This document shows, one piece after another, positions 13,630 through 19,526 of a DNA stretch of 19,526 nt (position 1 is the first letter of the stretch; each line of letters starts with the position of its first letter). The position numbers were made by a program, and so were the translations under genes. The notes below the pieces were generated by a model. That model was not told the DNA's origin. It saw nothing but the letters and a program-made list of their open reading frames with translations, and made no database searches. The stretch is taken from contig JANRKG010000016.1 in NCBI GenBank assembly GCA_033763635.1, positions 1 through 19,526 of the forward strand. The letters run 5' to 3'. This DNA comes from JANRKG01 sp033763635. Lineage in GTDB: Bacteria; Cyanobacteriota; Cyanobacteriia; GCF-001939115.

Positions 13630-14667
13630 ATGAAACGCCGCTCAATCCTATCCTGGCTCGCCATTTTTTTCGTCAGCCTGACGCTGACAGTCAGTTGTAC
13701 CCAGACGCAGACCCCTTCCCCCGCTCCGGGTGGATCTCCTGCCGCTTCCCCCACCGGGGCGATCGTCCGCATGGGCTTCAGTGTATGGCCCGGTTGGTTG
13801 CCCTGGCAGGTGACTCAAGATGAGAAAATTTTTGAGAAGAATAATGTCAGGGTAGACCTGAAATGGTTTGATGGCTATCTCGATTCCATCAAAGCCCTGA
13901 CGGCCGGACAACTGGACGCAAATACCCAAACCCTGAATGACACGATCAGTTCAGTTGCAGCGGGGTCCGATCAGGTGATTGTCCTGACGAATGACAACTC
14001 AACCGGGAACGACCAGATTATTGTTCGAGACGGAATTAATACGATCGCAGACCTGAAGGGCAAAAAAGTTGCGGCAGAAGAAGGAACAGTGGATCACTTC
14101 CTGCTACTCCTGGGTCTGCAAAAAGCCGGACTCACCCAGGCTGATATTGACTTTCAGCCCCTGGAAACGGGGGCAGCAGCAGCAGCCTTCGCCGCCGGAC
14201 GCTTGGATGCGGTGGGAGTCTTCGCCCCCTTCACGACCCAGGCACTCAAACGATCGGGCAGTAAGGTACTTTTTTCATCCAAGGACTTTCCTGGGGCCAT
14301 TCCCGATCACCTGACATTCAGCCGTAAGTTTGTCGAACAAAACCCAGACGCAGTTCAGACAATGGTCAATAGCTGGTTTGACACGCTGGCTTATATCCAG
14401 GCGAATCGGGACAAAGCCTATGAAATCATGGCAAAACGGGCCGGAGTTTCTGTCGAAGAGTACAAAGCCTACGATACTGGTACGCGCCTTTTCACCCTGG
14501 AAGAGAACTTGAAAGCGTTTCAGGACGGCAAAGATATGACCTCCCTCCCTTATGCTGCCAGGGAGATCAGCAAGTTCCTGGTGGACAGCAAGCTGGTGAC
14601 AAAAGCGCCAGACTTGACCAAATTGTTTGACGATCGCTTCATTAAAGCGGCGGCGGCTCGGAAGTAA
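13630..14667 (+). CDS. ABC transporter substrate-binding lipoprotein, NitT/TauT (SsuA) type, probably for guanidine
   Basis: 345 residues from ATG 13630, chosen because GAGGA lies five bases upstream; a longer TTG-started frame is unlikely. A basic, hydrophobic signal peptide ends LTVSC with Cys23 as lipidation site, followed by a Pro/Ser/Thr linker (about 24-47). The periplasmic domain shows family features: MGFSVWPGWLPWQVTQDEKIF, FDGYLDSIKALTAGQLDA, IADLKGKKVAAEEGTVDHFL and AAAFAAGRLDAVGVFAPFT. This group normally binds nitrate, taurine, sulfonates or thiamine precursors; here the guanidine riboswitch, gdmH and nickel chaperones argue for guanidine, as proposed for the equivalent Synechocystis locus. 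The ligand is inferred. Its permease and ATPase lie downstream in the same direction. Confidence 0.88.
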   Translation: MKRRSILSWLAIFFVSLTLTVSCTQTQTPSPAPGGSPAASPTGAIVRMGFSVWPGWLPWQVTQDEKIFEKNNVRVDLKWFDGYLDSIKALTAGQLDANTQTLNDTISSVAAGSDQVIVLTNDNSTGNDQIIVRDGINTIADLKGKKVAAEEGTVDHFLLLLGLQKAGLTQADIDFQPLETGAAAAAFAAGRLDAVGVFAPFTTQALKRSGSKVLFSSKDFPGAIPDHLTFSRKFVEQNPDAVQTMVNSWFDTLAYIQANRDKAYEIMAKRAGVSVEEYKAYDTGTRLFTLEENLKAFQDGKDMTSLPYAAREISKFLVDSKLVTKAPDLTKLFDDRFIKAAAARK

Positions 14668-14694
14668 GGGGACTCAGGAGGGGAGGCGCTCAGG

Positions 14695-14763
14695 ACAACT
14701 CTCTCTCTTCCCCTCATCTCCCCATCTCCTCACCCCCCTCATCCTCCCATCCTCCATCCTCCT
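14695..14763 (+). other. G-free pyrimidine-rich tract before the permease gene
   Basis: The 69 bases before the permease ATG contain no G and only scattered A; they are degenerate repeats of CATCTCC/CATCCTCC-like units. As a result no Shine-Dalgarno sequence can exist there. A purine-rich stretch just upstream (AGGAGGGGAGG, about 14687) could pair with part of it. It may be a degenerate heptamer-type repeat like that at the hypB end. Confidence 0.65.
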
Positions 14764-15579
14764 ATGAACTCCCCAAACCCAACCTCCCTCCCCCCGACTG
14801 TCTTCTGGCGGATTCGAGAAACCATTCCAGTCTCTCTGACCTGGAGCCTGACAACCCTTTCGATCGGCGTTCCCCTGATCCTCTGGTTCTGGCTAACCTC
14901 CTTCAAGATGGTCGATCCGTTGTTTTTGCCCTCTCCGGCCCAGGTGATTGGGGCCTTTCAACGCCTGTTTGCAGATGGCAGCATGACCAAAGACATCGGA
15001 TTTAGTCTATTCCGAGTCCTCAGCGGTTTCCTGTTGGCAGTGATTCTGTCCATTCCCCTGGGAATTTTGATGGGAGCCTTTGCCAGTGTGCGGGCACTCA
15101 CGGAACCGATCATTGCGATCGTCCGTTACATGCCTGCCCCGGCCTTCATTCCCTTGCTGATTCTCTACTTTGGCCTGGGAGAAATCCCCAAAATCCTACT
15201 CATCTTCATCGGCACCCTGTTCTTTAACACCCTGATGGTGATGGACGCTGTGAAGTTTGTTCCCAAAGAGTTGATTGAAACGACTTATACGTTGGGTGGG
15301 CGACGGCTTCAGGTTTTGCTGCAAGTGATTACCCCCTACATTTTGCCCAACCTGATTGATATCGGTCGGGTTAACATGGCAGCTTCCTGGAATCTAGTGG
15401 TCGTGTCGGAACTGGTAGCCGCGACGGAAGGATTGGGACGACGCATCAGCGTTGCCCAACGTTTCTTGAAAACCGATGAGATTTTTGCGGGACTGATTAT
15501 GATTGGTCTAATCGGCCTGGGAATTGATCTCCTCTTCCGCCTCTTGCAGCGAGTGACCTGTTCCTGGGCAACCCAATGA
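14764..15579 (+). CDS. ABC transporter permease, NitT/TauT (SsuC) type, probably for guanidine
   Basis: 271 residues and full length for SsuC/TauC-type permeases. The cytoplasmic N-terminus (to about 25) is followed by a first helix (TTLSIGVPLILWFWL), then LPSPAQVIGAFQRLF, typical for this family. The BPD-type domain follows with helices in SGFLLAVILSIPLGILMGAF, PAFIPLLILYFGLG, KILLIFIGTLFFNTLMVM and FAGLIMIGLIGLGIDLLF. The EAA loop is recognisable as LIETTYTLGGRRLQVLLQVI (the ATPase contact) with the following PNLIDIGRVNMAASW. The start ATG 14764 has no Shine-Dalgarno sequence because of the G-free leader; there is no better start downstream. It works with the lipoprotein upstream and the ATPase at 16046. 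Confidence 0.9.
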   Translation: MNSPNPTSLPPTVFWRIRETIPVSLTWSLTTLSIGVPLILWFWLTSFKMVDPLFLPSPAQVIGAFQRLFADGSMTKDIGFSLFRVLSGFLLAVILSIPLGILMGAFASVRALTEPIIAIVRYMPAPAFIPLLILYFGLGEIPKILLIFIGTLFFNTLMVMDAVKFVPKELIETTYTLGGRRLQVLLQVITPYILPNLIDIGRVNMAASWNLVVVSELVAATEGLGRRISVAQRFLKTDEIFAGLIMIGLIGLGIDLLFRLLQRVTCSWATQ

Positions 15580-15605
15580 ACCCGATCGCAAGTGAGTTGT
15601 GAACC

Positions 15606-16040
15606 ATGAAAGACGCATCCTACGGCATTATCCCAATTCGCCATGAAGCCAATACCCCGCTTTTTCTGCTGATCCAACACCATGCAGGGCATTGGGGCTT
15701 TCCCAAGGGGCACGCTGAATCAGGGGAAAATGCTGTAGAAGCGGCCTGTCGAGAATTTGAGGAAGAAACGGGCATTCTCTCCTATCAGTTGCTAGGAGAG
15801 AATGCATTTTCCGAACATTACTGGTTCACGCGCCACAGCCACACCGTTGAAAAGACCGTCACTTACTATTTAGCCCTGGTGGAATCGTCCCAGGTCTTCT
15901 GTCAGGCGGCTGAGATTAAAGATTATGCCTGGGTTCCTTTTGAAGAGGCCATCACTCGCATCACGTTCGATGGCAGCAAGCAAATTTTGCGCCAGGTTCA
16001 CGAGTATCTCAAAACCTATCTCCCTACCCCTTCGAGTTAA
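15606..16040 (+). CDS. NUDIX hydrolase, Ap4A-hydrolase-like, inside the transporter operon
   Basis: 144 residues. The Nudix box G-x5-E-x7-REUxEExGU is complete: GHAESGE, NAVEAAC, then REFEEETGI (about residues 35-57). WGFPKGH directly before it is typical of the MutT-like asymmetric bis(5'-nucleosyl)-tetraphosphatase group, so an Ap4A-type dinucleotide or another nucleoside diphosphate derivative is the likely substrate; this is family-level inference. ATG 15606 lies 26 bp after the permease stop and the ABC ATPase starts 5 bp after this gene's stop, so the three are surely co-transcribed. No link between Nudix enzymes and guanidine metabolism is known to me; it may be a regulatory or housecleaning passenger. 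Confidence 0.92.
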   Translation: MKDASYGIIPIRHEANTPLFLLIQHHAGHWGFPKGHAESGENAVEAACREFEEETGILSYQLLGENAFSEHYWFTRHSHTVEKTVTYYLALVESSQVFCQAAEIKDYAWVPFEEAITRITFDGSKQILRQVHEYLKTYLPTPSS

Positions 16041-16045
16041 CCCCT

Positions 16046-16819
16046 ATGTACGTCCAGGCTGTTGATCTTTCGAAACAATTCAAAACCCGTCGCGGCTGGC
16101 TGACGGCTCTGCAAAACATTAATTTGCATGTGGAACAGGGCGAATTTGTGTGCGCCGTGGGAGCCTCCGGCTCCGGAAAATCGACCCTGCTGCGCCTGAT
16201 TGCCGGACTGGATACCCCCAGTTCCGGCGAGGTGCGGGTGGATGGGGTGCGGGTGACAGGTCCCGGTCCCGATCGCGGCATGGTCTTTCAGAGCTACACC
16301 CTCTACCCCTGGATGACGGTGGCCCAAAATGTCGAATTTGGGCTGAAGTTGCGTGGAGTGTCTCAGGCAGACCGACGGGAACGGGCCGCCGAGTACCTGG
16401 AGGTAGTTGGCTTAACGAGATTTGCCAAAGCCCTACCCAAGGAGCTTTCGGGTGGGATGAAACAACGGGTCGCGATCGCCCGCGCCCTGGCCTCCCAGCC
16501 CAAAATTTTGCTGATGGACGAACCCTTTGGGGCGCTGGATGTGCAAACCAAAGAAACGATGCAGCAATTTCTCCTGCATATCTGGCAGCGCACCCAGACC
16601 ACCATTTTCATGATCACCCATGACGTAGAAGAAGCAGTCTTTCTCTCAAACCGCATCTACGTTTTAACCGCCCATCCCGGTAGCATCCAGCAGGAAATTA
16701 CGATTGAGCTTCCTGGCGATCGGACCTATCAGACGAAACGCCTACCCAAATTTCAGGACTACCGGGATGACATTATGACCCTATTGCGGGGGCGGGATGA
16801 AATGGTACTGGCAGGATAA
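16046..16819 (+). CDS. ABC transporter ATP-binding protein, NitT/TauT (SsuB) type, probably for guanidine
   Basis: 257 residues with all ATPase motifs: Walker A GASGSGKST (39-47), Q-loop Gln82 in MVFQSYTLYPWMTV, signature LSGGMKQR (134-141), Walker B ILLMDEP (154-160), D-loop GALD, and switch His192 in ITHDVEEA. The YPWMTVAQNVEFGL sequence after the Q-loop is typical for NitT/TauT-family ATPases. ATG 16046 follows the Nudix stop by 5 bp. It pairs with the permease at 14764 and the lipoprotein at 13630. Its 3' end is only 6 bp from the stop of the convergent M23 peptidase gene, which leaves no room for a terminator. Confidence 0.93.
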   Translation: MYVQAVDLSKQFKTRRGWLTALQNINLHVEQGEFVCAVGASGSGKSTLLRLIAGLDTPSSGEVRVDGVRVTGPGPDRGMVFQSYTLYPWMTVAQNVEFGLKLRGVSQADRRERAAEYLEVVGLTRFAKALPKELSGGMKQRVAIARALASQPKILLMDEPFGALDVQTKETMQQFLLHIWQRTQTTIFMITHDVEEAVFLSNRIYVLTAHPGSIQQEITIELPGDRTYQTKRLPKFQDYRDDIMTLLRGRDEMVLAG

Positions 16820-16825
16820 TTCCCC

Positions 16826-17605
16826 TTACCGTTTCAAGAGGGCGATCGGATTCACCGCACCTTTTCCGGGCAACCGGATCTCAAAATGGGAGTGGGGTCC
16901 CGTGCTGCGGCCCGTGCTCCCCATCAGGGCGATCGGCTGCCGTTGTTCAACCTCCTGCCCGGTACGAACCAGAATCCGGCTGTTATGGGCATAACGGGTG
17001 ATGCTACCATCCCCATGTTTGATTTCTACGAGATTGCCATATCCACCATCATCCCACTTAGCATAGGTCACAGTGCCGCCCGCCGCTGCCGAAATTGGGG
17101 TGCCGACTGGCCCTGCAATATCAATCCCCTGGTGCATCCGGCCCCACCGCCAACCAAAGCCGGAAGTTAAGACCCCTTTAGCAGGCCACACATATTGGGA
17201 AGAGGCATTGGGTCGTGTAGAAGGCAGGGGTTGACCAGGCGTAATAGGAATGGACATTTCAGGGGTCACTTCCTGCCGTTCAGGAATGATTTCATAAATC
17301 TCCTGGTTGTCTGGACGGGTTGCAAATGGGAGACGAGGAGCAAATACTTTGTTCGCGTTCTTGTCCTGAGAATTCTTAGTTTTGCTGCCTTGTAGGGGCA
17401 AGGTTGTAGGAACCCAAGTCGGGACGTTTTCTTCGTCAATTACACCTTGAGCACCCGCCTCTAATGCTAGCGAGGAACTGAGAGAATCTTGGGGATTGAC
17501 CGATCGTGCTGCTGCAAAAGCATGCAATGGCTGTAGCACCACGGTTGATAACGCTCCCAGTCCGATCGCCAGGTTGCCTAAGTTAGCGAGTTGAAGTTGC
17601 ATCAT
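16826..17605 (-). CDS. M23 family (LytM-type) peptidase, exported
   Basis: 259 residues. The N-terminus is hydrophobic from 8 to 31 and ends AFAAARS, a plausible signal peptide although it lacks an initial basic residue. A low-complexity linker (about 35-138) precedes the catalytic domain: SGFGWRWGRMHQGIDIAGPVG with zinc ligands His158 and Asp162, YGNLVEIKHGDG, RYAHNS (His207) and GPHSHFEIR (His240 of H-x-H). All expected ligands are present, so it should be active on peptidoglycan cross-links, or act as an activator of an amidase as some LytM proteins do. It starts with tandem ATGs at 17605/17602. It is preceded by a long gene-free region. Confidence 0.92.
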   Translation of the reverse strand: MMQLQLANLGNLAIGLGALSTVVLQPLHAFAAARSVNPQDSLSSSLALEAGAQGVIDEENVPTWVPTTLPLQGSKTKNSQDKNANKVFAPRLPFATRPDNQEIYEIIPERQEVTPEMSIPITPGQPLPSTRPNASSQYVWPAKGVLTSGFGWRWGRMHQGIDIAGPVGTPISAAAGGTVTYAKWDDGGYGNLVEIKHGDGSITRYAHNSRILVRTGQEVEQRQPIALMGSTGRSTGPHSHFEIRLPGKGAVNPIALLKR

Positions 17606-17966
17606 GATCTCATTACTAAAAGGTCAGAATTCATCTCGCTCACACCCAAAAAATGCAGTTTTTACTCTCAAAAAGAGAAGTGCCATATTAACAAGCAAAT
17701 TCAAATTCTGATTGAATCTACTAATTATTTGGCAACAATAAAAAGCTGCTGTATCAAGCTCTAACTGTCTGACCTAAGGTGCCCGATTTGAGAGAGGAGT
17801 CACCAAAGTCAGGCTAAGTAATTTCAAGGAAAATGGAAAATCTTGAGTTGAAATTTCCCAAATAATTCGCAAGTCCTGAATCAAAAAATCTCTCGTTGGT
17901 CGCAAGTAATCTACAAACCTACTCTTAAGAAGTGTCAACAAAATGTTTAGGAAATACTAGAGACTG
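17606..17966 (-). other. Upstream region of the M23 peptidase gene, possibly a structured leader
   Basis: No coding frame. The clearest structure is a two-part hairpin at 17769-17812: CTGAC (17769-17773) with GTCAG (17808-17812), and GGTG (17778-17781) with CACC (17801-17804). On the minus strand it would lie in an RNA leader about 170 bases before the gene. I compared it with the ydaO (c-di-AMP) riboswitch known upstream of cell-wall hydrolase genes but could not recognise that core. Confidence 0.3.
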
Positions 17967-18077
17967 TTAGAGGCCAATTAAAAACGGATGAAACGGATCG
18001 CATAACACCTTCACTCAAAAAGCATCCGTTTCATCCGTTTCCATCCGCTGCCAACCTGATTTTTAATTGGCCCCTAA
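17967..18077. repeat. 111-bp inverted-repeat element
   Basis: The outer arms 17967-17984 and 18060-18077 match in 17 of 18 bases (TTAG-A-GGCCAATTAAAAA type). The inner arms CGGATGAAACGGAT (17985-17998) and ATCCGTTTCATCCG (18024-18037) are perfect complements. On the right side the unit ATCCGTTTC(C) is repeated about three times (18024-18050), giving an extra 22 bases in that arm. Such a structure could be a small non-autonomous mobile element or a dispersed intergenic repeat. No coding capacity. Confidence 0.7.
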
Positions 18078-18084
18078 TAGCAAA

Positions 18085-18104
18085 GGGATGCATCAATGCA
18101 TCCC
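18085..18104. other. Short perfect hairpin downstream of the inverted-repeat element
   Basis: GGGATGCA (18085-18092) pairs with TGCATCCC (18097-18104) around a four-base loop. It has no long T-run on either strand, so terminator function is doubtful. The rest of the region up to 18320 (A/T-rich) shows nothing else that I can support. Confidence 0.45.
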
Positions 18105-18362
18105 TGATCTGCTTTTGCAAATTGTGTGAAAAAGGCAACCGTCCTTTATACCGATCCAGCAAGCATTTTGAACAAGACAGAGAATCGTTGAAAAAAAAAC
18201 TGTTATCACTTCTCTCTAACCTAAAAATAAAAAATGAAGAACTGGTGAAGATAGCAATTTTGATGGGCGTTTGATAGGACATGGAGCCGGAACCTCTCCC
18301 TTCGATCGTCTCTCTTCTGCGATACAATCTGTAGCGATCCACCCTGAGAAAGGAATAACGCG

Positions 18363-18806
18363 ATGGCTTTATCTGTAGGCACTGCCGCTCCCGCTTTTTC
18401 TGTGAAAGACACCAACGGGAATCCTGTTTCACTGGCGGATTTCGCAGGGAAGACGGTTGTTTTGTACTTCTATCCCAAAGATGACACCCCTGGCTGCACC
18501 AAAGAAGCCTGCAACTTCCGAGATAATTACTCGGTTTACCAGGGTAAAGATATTGTCGTTCTGGGGGTGAGTGTGGATGATGTTAACTCCCACCAACAAT
18601 TTACTGAAAAGTTCAGTTTGCCATTTCCGCTGTTGGCTGATGTCGATAAGCAGTTGACGACGGCCTATGATGCTGACGGAGGCGGCTACTCCAAACGCAT
18701 CACCTACGTCATTGATGGCGAGGGTAAGATCATCAAGGTGTACGACTACGGTACTGTAAAAACCGACACCCATGCCGTTGATATCCTGGCGGATCTGGGG
18801 CTGTAG
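18363..18806 (+). CDS. bcp: Peroxiredoxin, PrxQ/BCP (thiol peroxidase) type
   Basis: 147 residues, normal length. YPKDDTPGCTKEACNFRDNY holds the peroxidatic Cys45 and, five residues on, the resolving Cys50, the arrangement typical of 2-Cys PrxQ/BCP enzymes. It begins with the AlkyI-type GTAAPAFSVKDTNGNPVSLADF and has the VLGVSVDD and PFPLLADVD motifs. It reduces hydrogen peroxide and alkyl hydroperoxides with electrons from thioredoxin, in the cytosol or at thylakoids. The ATG has a good Shine-Dalgarno sequence (AAGGA, eight bases upstream). A TACAAT -10-like box at 18323-18328 gives a short leader; the matching -35 is weak. It is monocistronic, with a terminator at 18850-18903. Confidence 0.95.
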   Translation: MALSVGTAAPAFSVKDTNGNPVSLADFAGKTVVLYFYPKDDTPGCTKEACNFRDNYSVYQGKDIVVLGVSVDDVNSHQQFTEKFSLPFPLLADVDKQLTTAYDADGGGYSKRITYVIDGEGKIIKVYDYGTVKTDTHAVDILADLGL

Positions 18807-18849
18807 TTCTTGAAGAACTGCAAAATTTGACTGATAAGAAGAATCTCTG

Positions 18850-18903
18850 GGCTACGCATAACCTGTGACTACACTAAATCGGTTGTGCGTAGCCTTATTT
18901 CTT
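18850..18903 (+). terminator. Terminator of the peroxiredoxin gene
   Basis: GGCTACGCATAACC (18850-18863) pairs with GGTTGTGCGTAGCC (18881-18894), 13 pairs plus one G-T wobble, with a 17-nt loop. TTATTTCTT follows. It lies 44 bp past the prx stop codon. Confidence 0.8.
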
Positions 18904-18917
18904 AGATCAGATACTTA

Positions 18918-19166
18918 CTATGAAATTGCTGCGAAATTGCTGCCACCATAGTCAATGTTCCGTCTAGGTAGCAGCAAATCATCCCTGCACAACATTAAAC
19001 GCCGTGCCACTGCAACAACCCAACGTTCTTCTCGCCGTACCCGGTAAAACAATAATACTCCTGCATTCCGACTACTGCGTCGAACCTCATCTGGAGCAGA
19101 AAGAGTTAACTGAACAAAATCCTCCAACTCCTGTTCGGCGACAATTACTTTTGGCCTTCGCGTCAA
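18918..19166 (-). pseudogene. Remnant of a RelE-like/PBECR-type toxin gene, frameshifted at its 3' end
   Basis: The minus-strand frame reads ...EDFVQLTLSAPDEVRRSSRN, then VLLFYRVRREERWVVAVARRL. This matches a small toxin-like nuclease family with the pattern DPDEIRxSxxD...LFYR...RWxxAVxRxLNGxGFLITAYxTDxIK. After VARRL the frame loses the pattern (MLCRDDLLLPRRN), while the other frames give LNVVQG and ACGGAA-type pieces suggesting the lost end in +2, with stop codons. No ATG start exists; the frame begins with TTG. So the gene appears truncated at both ends. The family call rests on memory of the motif, not a search. Confidence 0.5.
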
Positions 19167-19247
19167 TTATACGTAGAACCGATCGCAGCTTCTGGTAAGG
19201 GTTTGAGCATTTGTTCTAGTTGTCGTTTGACCCAAAAGTAATTGTCG
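19139..19247. repeat. 16-bp inverted repeat flanking a 77-bp spacer
   Basis: CGACAATTACTTTTGG (19139-19154) and CCAAAAGTAATTGTCG (19232-19247) are perfect inverted copies 77 bp apart. They overlap the 5' end of the toxin remnant. They could be ends of a small element or scars of a rearrangement. In between, a minus-strand frame reads DDNYFWVKRQLEQMLKPLP and then stops at 19163-19165; it has no start codon. Confidence 0.6.
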
Positions 19248-19286
19248 TCAGACAGTTGGGTGCATTGGGGTTGTTATGCCGCCGTG

Positions 19287-19526
19287 CTAATCCTCACTGA
19301 TCTCTACTAATTTTTCACCAGAACGTAGCAACTCTAGTGTTTCTGGTAGAACTGAACTCAATATCTCCCTTAGCCTCGCATTTGAGGTATTGCCGCAAGT
19401 TAACCAGATAATTTGCGGTGGTGATCCCAATCGCTCAACTAAATCTACAAAATCACTATCTTTCGTCATAAAAATTACTCCTTGAGCCTTTGCAGCCTCA
19501 AAGATTTCAGGGTCTTCTGCATCTCG
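19287..19526 (-). CDS. DUF5615 family PIN-like protein, C-terminal part
   Basis: 79 residues are visible, open to the right edge, so the 5' end lies outside. The visible part starts RDAEDPEIFEAAKAQGVIFM, continues TKDSDFVDLVERLGSPPQII, then WLTCGNTSNARLREIL and ends EKLVEISED. This is the conserved DUF5615 (PIN-like, VapC-related) pattern: TKDxDF with acidic catalytic-type residues, PP-x-x-x-WL, and the GNTSN-x-x-L helix. Such proteins are usually toxins of type II toxin-antitoxin pairs, often with a DUF433 antitoxin gene just upstream (outside this window). The segment has no defects. An internal ATG at 19469 is not the true start. Confidence 0.85.
   Translation of the reverse strand, partial: RDAEDPEIFEAAKAQGVIFMTKDSDFVDLVERLGSPPQIIWLTCGNTSNARLREILSSVLPETLELLRSGEKLVEISED

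Noticed and set aside
13630..16819. Transporter as a nitrate or taurine system
   Set aside because: The family alone would allow it, but no nitrate or sulfonate genes are near and the guanidine riboswitch leads the locus; substrate stays an inference.
17606..17966. ydaO (c-di-AMP) riboswitch before the M23 peptidase
   Set aside because: Only a loose resemblance near GACAGTTAG; the conserved core blocks could not be found.
18031..18432. Minus-strand 133-aa frame
   Set aside because: It runs through the inverted-repeat element and the start of the peroxiredoxin gene and has no recognisable domain.
1..19526. tRNA genes and CRISPR arrays
   Set aside because: No cloverleaf-like sequence and no regularly spaced repeats were recognised on reading; the short tandem repeats have no spacers of unique sequence.

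Overview
The window looks like a chromosomal segment of a cyanobacterium, probably a filamentous or Leptolyngbya/Oscillatoria-like form. It contains a cyanobacterial/plastid-type ndhH, a DUF4330 protein, several small proteins of cyanobacterial type, frequent CGATCG/GCGATCGC (HIP1-like) octamers, and an NtcA-type promoter. No rRNA, tRNA, CRISPR array or complete insertion sequence was seen.

Left part (1-10.6 kb), mostly housekeeping and conserved genes. It opens with the C-terminal end of a cyclic-nucleotide-binding-domain protein (+). A 65-aa small protein (-) with its own terminator follows, then a roughly 600-bp gene-poor stretch with small repeats. Next come ndhH (-) and, divergent from it, rsmH (+), a small membrane protein (+) and a divergent EF-G-like GTPase (+) with a strong terminator. 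After these lie a dispersed palindromic repeat, an M48 metallopeptidase (-), a DUF4330 protein (+), an alpha/beta-hydrolase-fold protein that has lost two triad residues (-), and two membrane proteins (+).

Centre (10.8-16.8 kb), the main system: a guanidine import and degradation locus. A GTA-N8-TAC NtcA-like promoter precedes a well-formed guanidine-I (ykkC) riboswitch, whose 3' part overlaps an intrinsic terminator. Downstream are gdmH (Ni-dependent guanidine hydrolase of the ureohydrolase fold), HypA- and HypB-type nickel chaperones, and a NitT/TauT-type ABC transporter (lipoprotein, permease, ATPase). A NUDIX hydrolase gene sits between the permease and the ATPase. The reading is that nitrogen starvation starts transcription, guanidine lets it continue, the transporter imports guanidine, and nickel-loaded GdmH splits it to urea and ammonium. 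A palindrome plus a promoter-like sequence between hypA and hypB could make hypB and the transporter a second, partly separate unit.

Right part (16.8-19.5 kb): a convergent M23 (LytM-type) peptidase (-) with a long, possibly structured leader, a 111-bp inverted-repeat element, a PrxQ/BCP peroxiredoxin (+) with a clear terminator, and then what look like toxin-antitoxin remnants. These are a frameshifted RelE-like/PBECR-type toxin fragment (-) and the C-terminal part of a DUF5615 PIN-like protein (-) that runs off the edge.
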